Notes: generated by a model not told the origin, from the letters alone. Shown: positions 12,701-24,263, numbered from the stretch's first letter. The stretch: DNA of 64,000 nucleotides from Cornus controversa (GCA_026545225.1 CM048848.1:14302853-14366852), one strand, 5' to 3'. Numbers and translations are program-made.

Positions 12701-13706
12701 ATCTTAGTAGTGGTGGACCGATTAAGTAAGTATGCTCATTTTATTGGTTTGAAACATCCTTTTACTGCTGTCTCGGTTGCTGGCATCTTTATTCGCGAGA
12801 TTGTGAGGCTTCATGGGATTCCCCAATCAATTATTTCGGATCGGGATAGAGTGTTCTTGAGTCATTTTTGGAGTGAGCTGTTTAAACTGCAGGGAACTAC
12901 TTTAAAACGTAGCACTGCCTATCATCCTCAATCCGATGGGCAGACGGAGGTTGTCAATCGGTGCTTGGAAACTTATTTGCGCTGTTTTGCTTCTGGAAAG
13001 CCTAGAAGTTGGGCTCGCTGGTTGGCCTGGGCAGAGTATTGGTACAACACTTCTTTTCATTCCTCCACTCGTTGTACTCCTTTTCGTGCTCTCTATGGTC
13101 GGGATCCACCTCCTCTTATCCTATATGAGCGAGGAGCTGCTTCGGTGTCTTTGGTCGATCAGTTGTTGGAGGATCGTGATGTTATTTTGGATGACTTGAG
13201 AATGCACTTGCTTCAAGCCCAGCAGCGGATGAAGCTGCAAGCTGACCTCAAGCGCCACCATGAAGAGTTCACTGAAGGTGACTTTGTATTTTTGAAATTG
13301 AGACCATACCGGCAGCGCTCCCTTGCTCAACGTAAATGTGAGAAACTAGCTGCTCGTTACTACGGCCCATTCAAGGTTCTTCAGCGAATTGGGAAGGTGG
13401 CCTACAAGCTAGAACTTCCTCAAACGACAGCCATTCACCCTGTTTTCCATGTGTCACAGTTGAGGCCAGCACGTGGGATTTCCTCTTCTTCTCCAATATT
13501 ACCACCCCAGTTAACTCCTGAGCTTGAACTGGTGGTGGAACCGGAAGAAGTGCTGGGAGTACGTCCTAGAACTCAAGGTCCATCAGGCGAAGTTGAAGTG
13601 TTGCTGTAATGGAAGTCACTGCCTGAGTATGAGGCAACTTGGGAGGATTTTCGCTTGATTCAACAACAATTTCCTGACTTTCACCTTGAGGACAAGGTGC
13701 ATGTTT

Positions 13707-13719
13707 GGGCGGGGGGTAA
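13707..13719 (+). promoter_or_regulatory. Polypurine tract of the Reina-like element
   Basis: GGGCGGGGGGTAA lies directly before the 3' LTR start at 13720. It also lies inside the open reading frame of the polyprotein tail. Confidence 0.87.
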
Positions 13720-14104
13720 TGTTAGGCCACAGGTGCGTTTCACCTATTCTAGGCGCAAGGGTAATTCCGGGAATCTAGATCATAGTTGACGTGTAAGAAT
13801 TGATTAGAGAGAAGGGTAGCTGTTATGCAATTCTATTAGGGAGTAAGTTTTGCATTTTGGTAGTATTTTCTGGCTGTCCGTTACGGCTAAGGGGGTGAGG
13901 AGAATATAAGGGGGAGGGGTTGGTCTGAGGAGGTTTATGAAAGGATTTGTTTTGTAGTGAGCTTGCTCATTTTGGAGAGTTCCCAAGCCTCTCGAATGCT
14001 TGGAGAGTCTGGAATTATTCAGATTGAAAATAAAAGTTTTCCTTATCCAATCTTTGCCATTGTTTGTGTTGTTTAAGTATAATTTCTTTGATCAGTGCCT
14101 ATCA
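13720..14104 (+). repeat. 3' LTR of the Reina-like element (385 bp)
   Basis: It starts TGTTAGGCC and ends GCCTATCA, followed by the duplicated GCGCG. It lacks the 13-bp duplication found in the 5' LTR. Confidence 0.94.
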
Positions 14105-14460
14105 GCGCGTAGGCTTGGCGCGTGCTTTGGGCCTCCTTTCCGAGCGCGCGCCAACCCTTTCTGGCATCGCTCCGACCACCATTCGCCTCAAATTTTACAC
14201 CGTTCTTCTCCTCTCAGTCTAAGCTACCTATTGGTATGAAAAGCCCCATCAGTAATGGCTTGAATCAAAAACCTCTAATTTTTCAAGTTCTAGGGTTCTT
14301 TGACAACAATTCAAAATTAAATCTCAATTTCTCAATGATCTGATTTCTAGTGATCAAGGGTCATTTACCTTAGTAGGAACAACACAAAAAGGAACGAATT
14401 AACAGCCTTCACTAGCCACAGATTCATGCTCATACGAATTTCATACATATATACACATAC

Positions 14461-14461
<1 letters not shown>

Positions 14462-14505
<44 letters not shown>

Positions 14506-14506
14506 C
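14462..14506. repeat. (CA)n then (TA)n microsatellite in the LTR
   Basis: About 17 CA units are followed by TA units. This is the same LTR position as the (TG)n tract at 575-602. Confidence 0.94.
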
Positions 14507-14869
14507 CCTACACCTATATTCATTTACTATAATCATTCACACGAAATTACAACAGAAAAATACACAAAATTTCATACATAATTATATGCTCACAAATACA
14601 ATCAAATGACACAAAAATTAATCTATGTATACAAGTTCAAAGGGAAAGTGAAGAGATTGAACTTGCCTTATGATTTTTGAGCAAAATCACATTCTCTCCC
14701 TTTTTTCTGACGTCTACCATTCTCTCCCTATCTGTCCGTAGAAACTCTTGTGTATAGGAACTACTGAACTCTGATTTCTTTTCTCTTATTTTATTTTATT
14801 TCAAGAAAAAAAAACTAAAAAAAAATTCCTAAATAGTTAAACTAATAAATATAATATATTTAGCCCACC

Positions 14870-14873
<4 letters not shown>

Positions 14874-14907
<34 letters not shown>
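14874..14907. repeat. (TA)n microsatellite in the LTR
   Basis: A TA run lies within the AT-rich end of the LTR. The other LTR (near 885-905) has a much shorter run at the same place. Confidence 0.9.
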
Positions 14908-14910
<3 letters not shown>

Positions 14911-15189
14911 GTATATAGCCCAACCCAACAGTCTAGCCCAACCTAAAAAATAATTAAAATAAAAGAAAATGTAGCCCAAAGACCCACATATTTTATTTAG
15001 AAGAAAAAATAAATTATATTTAAAACAAAATATTTCACAAACATTTAAAATCAATCAACACTTGAATCAAACATCCACATTAAACAAAAAGAACTGACAA
15101 AATTAACTAAAGCATTTAAAATACCGCAAAATGAATAATTTAAATAATTAAAATCCGAAATTAAATATCCTCAAATTAAGGGTATTACA

Positions 15190-15420
15190 AAAGCGATACC
15201 AGAACCAATCAAAGAACTCACCTGGATCATTGCTTTGATACCAAGTGAGAATTGCAAAGAGACAGAAGAAGAGAAAAAGTGGGCTAGGGTTTCTATTAGT
15301 AAAAAGATAATAAGAGAATACATATAAAGGGGTTTATATAGCCAAACAAGAAAGTGTGAAAAGACTATTCTATCCTCACACCTAAAAATACAATGAAAAT
15401 AACAATCTAATATCCAATAG
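15190..15420 (-). repeat. Truncated copia-type LTR with primer site
   Basis: On the minus strand a short LTR ends AATTCTCA at 15246 and is followed by a primer site TTGGTATCAAAGC (15232-15245) and leader sequence up to 15190, where the Tekay-like element begins. A TATA-like CTATATAAACC lies in it near 15340. The far LTR boundary is uncertain (about 15418). The Tekay-like element therefore inserted into an older, probably copia, element. The rest is not visible in the window. Confidence 0.6.
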
Positions 15421-16820
15421 CTACATTGTGTGTTTGATTCTGCCTTTGATATTTGTAGGTACTTGTTGAAGGTATTAAGCTGTGAATTTGTTCATATAGC
15501 AAATAGGAAAAATAGGAATGCTAGGAATTTGTGTTTTTTGTTGTGTAGAAAAACGATGATTAGTGTTGAATTTTCCATGTGCCAATGATTATGATGTTCA
15601 ACACTCAAATTAATAACTCACCATCTAATGCATGATGCTTGATCCAGGACAGGTAGGGCTTTTTGATACTAAAGTTGATGTAGAATAGAAAGAAAGCAGG
15701 AGATGAGAAGACATAAGATGAGATGATGCTAGAAGAAGGAGATGAGAAGATAGATGAAGGAGGTGAGAAGACGGATTGAAAAGATAGGTTGAATAGACTG
15801 AAGTGTTGACCGAGGAGCAAGAACAAAAGATAGAGAGAATTTTGAAACCACAATAATATTCCAATAGTCAAAGCTAATTTGTTTGATTACATAATAGAGT
15901 TTAATTTCTGAGCAAGTACAGTATGTGCCTGTCATAATAATCTGCAGCTGTTATTCCTTGAAAGACAACTTTTAAACGATGATAACAAAGTGTATAGTGT
16001 TGCTTTGTTTGATAAGAGATATAGCGACTCATGGAAGGATGTTCATGTTGTCCTAGTTACCTTCAAATGGCTATTGACTGTATGGTTTAGAGTAAATGAA
16101 TTTTTTTAGACTTAGAAACTAAAAACATAATATTATAAGAACAGTCGATATTCACGTGAATAGGTTGATTGAGATCATTCGGAAGCTTATACATATGTAG
16201 AGTACTTTAGGAGAGTTTACTATAGTTTATTAAAACCTTATAGAAGTCGGATCTAGGGATCTAGCTTGTAAATTGTTTTTTTCTTTTCTGAAGTGCCTTG
16301 TGGTTGTTGAAATTTCCATGAGTCCGTAACAGTTTCCATCTTGCTCAGCAGTCAGCTTTTAGGAAGAACAAAAAAAAAAAACTAAGAATCAATATCTTTT
16401 TCCATCGTCGCTGCACTGATTCTCTTTCAAGTTACCACTTGACTTTGTTATAGGCTTAGAGACATTTGATGTGAAGATCTACCTTACAGAAAATATTTGA
16501 AGAACTGATGATTTTGCTTCTGTGGCTTGTGCTTACTTAAAGTACTTTGAGGAGCTTGCTTGTACTTATTGATTACATATCTTGCTCCTCGATTATTCCT
16601 GAAGTATATTGTTAACTCCAAGCACTTACTTCATTGGTTAAGATGCCAGTTGAAAGACTTCCATATGCATTATGTATCTATGATTCTTTATCCTTTTTAT
16701 TGGATTATCTTTCCTTTATTAAGTCTTCTCATAATAATATGGTATAATTGAATTCTTCTCACTGTTGATAACTATGTTTGACACTACCACTGGAATTTAA
16801 ATTTCTTTGCATCTGTCTAG
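15421..16820 (+). other. No gene seen; probable intron upstream of the helicase-like gene
   Basis: AT-rich DNA with a purine-rich patch at 15660-15790. It ends in a good acceptor (CATCTGTCTAG at 16820). The N-terminal exon expected for this protein family was not found here and may lie left of the window beyond the nested transposons. Confidence 0.55.
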
Positions 16821-17366
16821 GTGGAGGACATTCCTATATCATTTCAATCTGAGGAGCATTATCTTGGTTCATATGTTTTTCCTTTACTAGAAGAGACACG
16901 GACAGAACTGGCTTCGAGTATGGAATTTATAGACACAGCACCTTTTGCTGAAGTGATCTCTCTTAATGAGTGTAAATTCCGTGGAGAATTACTATACAAT
17001 GTTAAGGTTGATTACTGGAGAAACAGATTTATTGTTTGTGCCAAAAAGCTTTACAGCACGTCGCCTGGAGATATTTTTGTCATCTCGGATGTGAAACCTG
17101 AGACTATTGATGATTTGCAACGGGCGGGAAGGACCTGGACTTTTGCATCAGTCACTAATATCACGGAGGATGGGAATGAAGATGGTATCACAACTACTCA
17201 TTTTAGAGTCAAAGCTTCTAAAGACATGGAAGTCAAAGATGGGATGCGGAAGTCCATGTTCGTGGTTTACTTGATAAATATGACAACACACAGAAGAATA
17301 TGGAATGCGTTGCACATGTTTAAAAATCTGAAGATTATCAAAGAAATTCTGTGCATTGATTCGGTG
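16821..17366 (+). CDS. Exon: N-terminal region of the Sen1/TRANK1-like protein
   Basis: 182 codons starting after acceptor AG at 16819-16820 and ending before donor GTAAGA at 17367. It reads VEDIPISFQS, then FPLLEETRTEL and VKVDYWRNRF, which are typical of the region just before the helicase domain in plant TRANK1-like proteins. There is no true start codon here: the exon opens in phase 0 with GTG that encodes Val, so an upstream exon is required. Confidence 0.85.
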
Positions 17367-17953
17367 GTAAGAAGTATGACTAAATTGGATAACATGGCAT
17401 TAATGCTGCATAAACACTGGGATATTCAATTATACACACTAGATTGGAAGTGAATAATTAAAAGTCAATATGAATTATGGGATACCTAATGCATGAACAT
17501 AGTGATGCTAATACCATTTTTGTAATGATTCAAAATGATGTAGCTTCTTTTGAAGGGTTGGAAGAAGGAAGTAGAAAGTAAATGAAATCTTAAGGGAAAA
17601 TCTTACTGGTCACTTTGAGTTGAGAGTCTTGAGACACAGGTTTGACGCAATGTATTGGTAATGTCAAGAATGTGTTTTCTTTTAATATAAAGATAGTTTG
17701 AGAATCATTGTAACTTTATTTCCTTGTGTGTCCTTGTCTATATATGCATATTTAAGTCTTCCTTTCATATAAATTTATATGTGAGTGTCATATTCTCTTT
17801 TTGTCTTTTAGTTTTCATATGTTCTACCTCATGTACCTAAATTTTGTTAAACATCATGTGCCAGATATTTCACTCTTTTCCATTCACTAACTGAGAGCAT
17901 GGGATGTTTAACATTACGGGGATCTTGATTGATATTTTTAATGTGGCAAACAG
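17367..17953 (+). other. Intron, 587 bp
   Basis: GTAAGA donor and CAAACAG acceptor. Joining the two sides keeps the frame (DSV then VEETCD). Nothing else is seen in it. Confidence 0.8.
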
Positions 17954-19129
17954 GTTGAGGAAACTTGTGATCGTTGTTCTGTACATAACAATACCCAATT
18001 AGCTGAAAGATTCAGTAAGAGACTTTTGTCTAAGCTGAATGAATCCCAAAAGGCTGCAGTCTTGGCTTCTCTTCTTGGAATGGAATGTAACCACAAGACT
18101 TCTGTGAAACTTATATGGGGTCCACCTGGAACAGGGAAAACTATGACTGTCAGTGTGATGTTGTTTAGCCTCTTAAGACTGAATCACAGAATCCTTTCTT
18201 GTGCCCCAACAAATGTAGCAATACAGGAAGTAGCCTCTCGGGTGGTAAAGATGGTTAAAGAATCATTTGAAGCTGAATCTGCAATGGATTCTTTGTTTTG
18301 TTCATTGGGGGATATTTTATTAATTGGGAATGCGGACCGGCTGAAAATTGGTTCAGACATTAAGGAGATCTCTCTGGATTATCGTGTTAAAAGGCTTGTA
18401 GAGTGCTTAGGACCATTGTCCGGTTGGAAGCATTGTTTAAATTCCATGATAGATTTTCTTGAAGATTGTGTGTCTCACTACCATATTTTTGTGGACAATG
18501 AATTAATCAGGGCAAAAGAACACCACCAAGAAGGTGAACCTACGGAGGCGGAATTCAAATCATTCCTTGAGTTTGCAAGACACCGATTCAAATCTACTGC
18601 ACCCCCACTTAGGAGATGTTTATTTATATTCTGTACCCACTTACCTAAACGTTACATTCTGGAACATAATTTAAAAAAAATGGTATCTCTTATTAATTTA
18701 CTTGATTCATTGGAAATGCTGTTGTTTCAAGAAAATATGGTTTCTGAAGAATTGGAGGAGCTTCCTTCACGTCAAGAAATAGTTGAACACACTTGTGAGT
18801 CTTTTGTGGATACGTCATTACTGATGTGCAACTGTCTTTTTAATTTGAGAACTCTTCGGCTTTCTCTTGAGGAACTTAACCTTCCAAGTGTTACAGACAA
18901 AGATTCAATAATGAAATTTTGTTTTCAAAGAGCTTCCTTAATTTTCTGCACTGTTTCCGGATCATATAAGCTTCATTGGGTGAAAATGGAACCACTGAAC
19001 TTGCTGGTTATTGACAAAGCTGCCCAGTTGAGGGAGTGTGAATCAACCATACCCCTTCAGCTTCCGGGTATGAGGCACGCTATTCTCATTGGTGATGATT
19101 ACCAATTTCAACCAATGGTCAAGAGTAAT
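17954..19129 (+). CDS. Exon: helicase domain 1A (Walker A and B) of the Sen1-like protein
   Basis: 392 codons without a stop. LNESQKAAVLAS (Q-motif region) is followed by the Walker A motif GPPGTGKT near 18120-18143 and CAPTNVAIQEVA (motif Ia). The Walker B site near 19010 reads VIDKAAQL: the glutamate expected in DEAAQ is lysine, codon AAA at 19016-19018. Motif III is GDDYQFQP where the family has GDE-QLP. These changes would be expected to remove ATP hydrolysis. It ends at donor GTAAGT (19130). Confidence 0.9.
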
Positions 19130-19281
19130 GTAAGTCAATTCTAGTACTGATTAATTATAAATTCTTGAGAAAATTATATTTTTTTTGCATGGTTATCTCA
19201 CAAAAGTTTGCCTTTTTCTTTCTATATTGAATTATAATGCCATCTTTGACACATTGAATATATGTGTGCATGTATTAATAG

Positions 19282-19606
19282 GTTTCTGGTGCGGCTGGTA
19301 TTGGAATAAGCTTATTCGAAAGATTGATTTCCTTTGGTCATCCTTACCATCTGCTTAATAAACAATATAGAATGCATCCGAAAATTAGTTTCTTCCCTAA
19401 TTCAAATTTTTATCACAAATGGATCTTGGATGCACCAAATGTTAAGAGTAACAATTACGAAAGACACTATCTTCCAGGGCCAATGTTTGGTCCTTACTCT
19501 TTCATAAATGTTGTTGGCGGGGAAGAAGAACTGGATGATAGAGGTAGCGTAACAAATATGGTTGAGGTAGCTATTGTTTTGAAGATAGTGCAGAATCTGT
19601 ACAGAG
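19282..19606 (+). CDS. Exon: helicase domain 2A, motif IV region
   Basis: It begins after acceptor AG (19280-19281) in phase 0 and contains NKQYRMHPKIS, the strongly conserved SF1 motif IV of Sen1-like helicases, then LDAPNVKS. It ends one base into a codon before donor GTATGT at 19607. The matching acceptor is 8.2 kb away at 27772. Confidence 0.9.
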
Positions 19607-19813
19607 GTATGTCAAGTGCGAAAGTAAAAATGTCTGTAGTACAATATTGACTCTGTTAGTTGACACACTGTGTTTTATGAAATGCTTTCTTGCTCTTATC
19701 CACTTTTACATCATCTTCTACGGAATTTTTTTTTTTTCGTCTTAAATATTACAACATTCTTTTATTTATATTTGATTGCATTGCATGGTAAATGTCTAAG
19801 TTGATCTCTTCAA

Positions 19814-20023
19814 TGTTAGGAAAATAATTTCTGTTCTTAATAAGAGCTCTTTATATACAAATTACAGTCAGCTAAATAAAGAAATAAATCATAATTACAG
19901 TCTAAGAATATACAAATTACAATCAATTACAATAAGCTAAATAAAGAAATAGATCATAATTATAGCCTAAGAATATTCTGATTGATTGATAAAATGTTGC
20001 TAATAAATCATAAAGGTTTAACA
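19814..20023 (-). repeat. 3' LTR of the copia element (210 bp)
   Basis: Plus reading starts TGTTAGGAAA and ends GGTTTAACA. A purine-rich GCTGGAGAG on the minus strand precedes it as PPT. It carries a two-copy internal repeat (CTAAATAAAGAAATA with CATAATTA). The polyprotein stop lies about 16 bp inside the LTR. Confidence 0.88.
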
Positions 20024-23000
20024 CTCTCCAGCAAACTCGGCTGTCCGGAAGAGACGAGATTGGATCGGAGGAGATGAAAGCGAGTCTTGTGAAGCCCTTT
20101 GATGAAGATGTCCGCAAGTTGATCAGTAGAGGGAATAAATTGGACATGATATGTGTCAGTAAGTATGCGTTCTCGTATGAAGTGATATTCCAGTTCAATG
20201 TGCTTAGTACGAGCGTGGAACACCGGATTTGAAGCCATGCAGGTAGTGCTGAAATTATCACATAGTAAGGTGATGGGCGTGGAGATGGGAAACTATAATT
20301 CCTGGAGAAGATAAAGCACCTATGTGGATTCGGCACAAACATGAGCAAGAGACCGGTATTCGGCTTCAACGCTGGAATGAGAGACATTGGGCTATTTCTT
20401 CGCAGTCCAGGAGATAAGATTAGATCCCAAGAAAACACAGAAGCCAGTGGTAGAGCGGCGAGAGTCAGGACAGCCCGGCCAGTCAGCATCAGAATAGGCT
20501 TTGAGGGTCAAGGGACTAATAGAGCGTTGAAAGAGGAGACCAAAATCCAGCATCCCTTTTAGATAACGAAGGACCCTTTTAGCTACGATGAGGTGAAGAG
20601 ACCGAGGTTGACTCATAAACTGAGCAACATGATGAATAAAATAGGCAATGTCAGGCCTGGTGAAAGTGAGATACTGCAAGGAGCCAACAAGTTGGCAATA
20701 CTCGGTGGGATCCTGTAGGAGATCCCCGTTGTGGGACGATAGTTGATTCTTAGAATAAACTGGGGTGTTACAAAGCTTACAGTCTTTCATAGAGAAGCGT
20801 GTGAGAAGATCAACAGTATACTTGGTCTGAGAGAAGCGTAATCGAGTCGTGGAGAAGGTTGCTTCAAGTCCTAGAAAGTAGAATAGAGAACCAAGGTCAC
20901 TAAACTCAAACTCTTTGCCAAGAGTGGTGATGAAAGAGGAAATTAGAGATGATTGATTGCTAGTGAGAATAATATCATCAACATATAATAGAAGAAACAT
21001 TGTAGTAGAGTCGGAGCGATAAAGAAAGAGAGAGTGGTCAGGACAACACTGGGTAAAACCAAACCGTAAGAGAAAAATGCTGAGACGTTGAAACCAAGCT
21101 CGAGGCGCTTGTTTAAGTCCATAAAGAACTTTATGTAGATGACAGGTATGATCAGGGCAAGTAGGGTTAATGAAGTCAGGTGGTTGAGTCATGTAGATAG
21201 TTGCATCTAAGAGGCCATGAAGAAAGGCATTCTTTACATCAAGTTGGCATATAGTCCAGCCAAAGGATAGGGCAAGACTGAGTACAGTACGAACAGTGGT
21301 GGGTTTGATTACAGGACTGAATGTCTCATCGAAGTCAACGCCAGCCTATTGATGGAAGCCTTTGGTAACTAGACGAGCTTTATGGCGCTCAATGGAACCA
21401 TCTGTCTTGCGTTTGAGTTTGAAGACCCACTTGTATCCTACTACATATTGATTGGGAGCAGGAGGGACCAGCACCCAAGTGTTGTTCTTCAATAAGGCAT
21501 TAAACTCACTGGTTATAGCATGTCGCCATTCAGGAACACGAACAGCCTGTGTGTAGCAAGTGGGTTCATCAGTAGAGGATGGAAGCTAAGCGAGAAGAGC
21601 TCGGGATAAAGGATATCTTATTGTACCATCTGTCCGGACAAGGGGTCGACAGGTGCCATCCTGATGACGAGTAACCATCGGATGCAATGAGGGAATGGTA
21701 GAAGAAGGAAACGCAGAGTTGGCAGCAGTGATAGTAGGAGGTGCCGAGGGCTAAGTGGCCCAATGTTGAAAATAGTATTGAAAAGGTTGCTGAAAAGGAG
21801 CCTAAGAACTCTGAGAAGTAGGAGGAGCTGGAGAGTTAATCTGGATGGTAGACTGTATAGGGAGGTAGTAGAGGAACAAAGGCCTATAATGATGGTTCTA
21901 ATGAAGTGTAGGTAGTAAACGTAAATGGAAAATGTTGTTCGTTGAAGCGAACATGTCGAAAAATGTAGACTCTACCAGTTTTGTGATCTAGACAATGATA
22001 GCCTTTGTGCTGCAAGCTGTGGCCTAAAAAGACACATTCAACAATTCTTGGCAGAAGTTTATTAGTCAAATAAGCACCTAAGTGGGATAACAAGCACAGC
22101 CAAACACACGCAAATTAGAGTAGGAGGGATTATGACCATAGGGACGGGAGAAAGGTTAGGACCACTAGAGTTTAGGAGAGGGAAGGTAGTTGATAAGGTG
22201 AACAGCGGTGGAGACCGCGTCAGGCCAATGGCAAAGAGGAAAATGATTGGTGATAAATAGGGTATGGGCCATGTCAGCAATATGGCGGTGTTTGCGTTTA
22301 GCGAGGCCATTTTGTTAAGGAGTGTGAGGGCATAAAAGATGGTAGTGAACACCAAGGGAAGAATAAAGGGTTTTAAAAGGACCACTGTTATATTTCCCAC
22401 CACCATCACTTTGAAATTGTTGGATGTGGGTGGAAAATTGAGTTTGGATGTAGGTTAGGAAATTTTTAAAATGATGGAGAACTTTAGATTTATTTTTAAT
22501 AAAGTAAAGCCAAGTAAAACGAGTGTAGTCATCAGTGAACAACACATAGTGTTTATAGCCAAAAACAAAAAAGTACTGGAGATTGCCATACATCAAAATG
22601 AATCAAAGTAAAGGGAAAAGAGGTTTTTATTTCATTAGATAGGGGAGAGGGGAGGCGCGTGGATTTACCCAAAGCACATCTTTACATAGGCCCTGATAGA
22701 GGAGAGAACTAGTGGTTAGATCGAAGATATAGAAATGATGAGCATCAAAGGCACATAACACATGATTATCAGTACAAAATTAAGCAATGGATAGCAAGTT
22801 TTTACGCATGGAAGGAACAACATAGACACTATTAAGGTGAAAATAAGATGATCCGAGTGGTAGTGCTATGTTACCCGTATAGGTAATAGGGAGTAGATCA
22901 CTATTGCCAAGTTGAACGGTGTCAGGGCCACTATAAGGTGTGCGCTGCTGGTGAAGAGCTGGGTTGACCGTCATGTGGGTAAAGGCAGTGGTGTCAGGAT

Positions 23001-23967
23001 ACCAGCTAGGATCAGATGATGACCACTGCGAAGGCTTGGCAATCGGAGTCGACTGAGGTGGTGCAATCTGAAACCAGTAAAAGCAGAATTTAGTGAACGT
23101 TGGACTGAGGGTTGCGCAAATGATGAGAGCCGGAAGCAGTTGCGAGCAGAATGACCAATCCCAAAGCATAGCTAGCATTGAGACATGGATGATGGTGCAG
23201 GAATCGGGCCAAGGATACCCTAGGTATTGGAGCAGTTGTGGGACAGATAACCATGGTTTTTGCGATCTTTGTTACAAAAATTATTCCGTGGAGTAGAACT
23301 TGAAGACTGAGAAGTTTGAGATGCTAGGAAGGTTGAAGGGGCAGGATGAGAAGAGGTTTTGTGTCGGGCCTTGTAGTTCAGTATGTGAGCATGTAGAGCA
23401 AAGAATTGGGGCAATGAGTCAAAGCTCTCAATGACAGTGACTAACATGTCAAACTCGAAACCAAGGCTGTTGAGGACGACATTAACCAGATCTTTGTTAG
23501 AGACTGGCTCGCCAATAGTAGTGAGAACATCATAAATAGATTTAGCTTCTTGAAGATACTCAGAAACGTGTCGGGTGTCGGGTGCCATGCTCAAGACTGG
23601 TAAGCTGTTTCCTGTAGAGAGAGGAATTGGCAACAAATTTCTGAGAGAAGTGATCCTGAATGAGAGTCCAGATGGCAGCGGAGGATTTGCACCCAATAAC
23701 AAAGCCTAAGATAGGTTCAGAGAAGGTGGCTGAGATAATACTAACAAGGGTTTTGTCAGCTCGGAGCCAAGTAGAGTGATCTGGTTTGTCAGTAGGGCAG
23801 GGGTAGGGGCCATCAACAAGGCGTAGGAAGTTTTGGCCATAAAGAAAAGCCTCCATTTGATGAGACCAAAGAAGGAAATTATCTTCTGTGAGTTTGACCA
23901 TGACTGGATTGGTGATAGTGGGAATAGATCGAGATGGTTGGGGCAGTAATAAGTGTAGTGGCGACAA
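20008..23967 (-). pseudogene. gag-pol polyprotein of the copia element, frameshifted
   Basis: On the minus strand: gag (23967-23220) with LTEDNFLLWSHQ and a partial zinc knuckle near 23240; GAG-pre-integrase (ending RKNLLSIA at 22780); integrase core about 22600-22060 with DDYTRFTWLY; RT about 21240-20400 with DVKNAFLHG, LYGLKQAPRAW and YVDDIILTSN; RNase H tail with HIELEYHFIRE and LADIFIKGL to the stop at 20008. Frameshifts or stops separate the ORFs at about 23570-23700, 23200, 22700, 22400-22060, 21880-21200 and 20240-20390, so it is dead. The start codon is uncertain; an upstream ATG at 23989 is in another frame. Confidence 0.88.
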
Positions 23968-24104
23968 TGGTAAAGCCGCTGGTAGACATATTTGAATAGG
24001 TGGCAGAAAAAGAGAATGTCACAAGAGGGAGAAGAGAAGTCGCAGGGGCTGGTCGGAGGGCAGAGGGTCACCGAAGAGAGTAGGGAGAGAAGAGAGGATG
24101 TGTA

Positions 24105-24263
24105 TTTACAGCTAAATAAAGAAATATATCATAATTATAGCCTAAGAATATACAAATTACAATCAATTACAATCAACTAAATAAAGAAATAGATCATAAT
24201 TATAGCCTAAGAATATTCTAATTGATTGACAAAATATTGCTAATAAATCATAGAGGTTTAACA
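24105..24263 (-). repeat. 5' LTR remnant of the copia element
   Basis: It aligns with the outer part of 19814-20023 and ends GGTTTAACA, but about the first 50 bp (plus reading) are missing. Purine-rich DNA precedes it, with no primer site. Confidence 0.8.

Larger units (their letters stand above)
8163..13789 (+). pseudogene. gag-pol polyprotein of the Reina-like chromovirus, nearly intact but disabled
   Basis: The ATG at 8163 opens gag (MAAKNVAQRM). Domains in order: gag to about 10130; zinc knuckle CYRCDEKWAPGHIC near 10183-10220; protease with IDPGATHNFIS near 10435-10475; RT about 11010-11500 with MPFGLTNSPATF and FFDDILIYS; RNase H with TDASGFGLGAVL near 11885; integrase 12450-13300 with the HHCC end, DFIEGLPRS and DRDRVF; chromodomain after about 13540. 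Four lesions are visible: an in-frame TGA at 8238-8240, the 1.16-kb insertion at 8547, a frameshift between 12236 and 12311, and a TAA at 13607-13609 inside the chromodomain. The protease site has D-P-G where D-S/T-G is usual. The frame continues through the PPT into the 3' LTR and ends at TGA 13787-13789. Confidence 0.92.
7735..14104 (+). mobile_element. Complete Ty3/gypsy chromovirus, Reina-like, nested in the Tekay-like LTR
   Basis: Two short LTRs (7735-8132 and 13720-14104) flank a primer site, gag-pol and a polypurine tract, with a perfect 5-bp target duplication GCGCG (7730-7734 and 14105-14109). The LTRs differ by a 13-bp tandem duplication in the left copy (TGTTATGCAATTT) and about six substitutions by eye, so the insertion is fairly young. 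Short LTRs and a C-terminal chromodomain suggest the Reina lineage. The element carries its own insertion at 8547-9708. Confidence 0.93.
1..15189 (-). mobile_element. Ty3/gypsy retrotransposon, Tekay/Del-like, cut by window start and internally nested
   Basis: A minus-strand element: partial 3' LTR (1-1182), polypurine tract, degraded polyprotein (1196-5442), primer site (5587-5600) and a very long 5' LTR starting at 5601. The 5' LTR is interrupted by a MITE and by a complete second retrotransposon (7735-14104) and resumes at 14110 until 15189. LTR ends read TGTAATACCCC and GGTATTTCA in element sense. The two LTRs align around the conserved blocks at 250-420 and 14150-14300. The Tekay/Del assignment rests on the RT motif, long LTRs and the chromodomain-like end of pol, and is an inference. 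The left target duplication lies outside the window. Confidence 0.88.
5601..15189 (-). repeat. 5' LTR of the Tekay-like element, split by insertions
   Basis: The LTR begins TGAAATACCCCC at 5601, runs to 7734, is interrupted by 7735-14104 (plus the duplicated GCGCG at 14105-14109), and ends GGTATTACA at 15189. Without insertions it is roughly 2.7 kb. It holds the hAT-type MITE at 6290-6823 and a minisatellite at 6835-7230. The block around 7630 (GGGCCCAGTGGGTGGG) recurs at 100 and 25745, linking three LTRs in the window. No host gene is seen in it. Confidence 0.87.
19814..24263 (-). mobile_element. Ty1/copia retrotransposon in the helicase-gene intron
   Basis: A minus-strand copia element with a perfect 5-bp target duplication TTCAA (19809-19813 and 24264-24268). 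The 3' LTR is 19814-20023. The 5' LTR is only a remnant (about 24105-24263) because its inner end and the primer site are deleted. Order gag, integrase, RT, RNase H is copia-type. The short LTR suggests an Ale/Retrofit-like lineage (low certainty). Confidence 0.9.

Noticed and set aside
18026-18028. TTG (18026) or GTG (16821) as start codons for the helicase-like ORFs
   Set aside because: Both lie inside exons bounded by plant splice sites in continuous frame; they encode Leu and Val.
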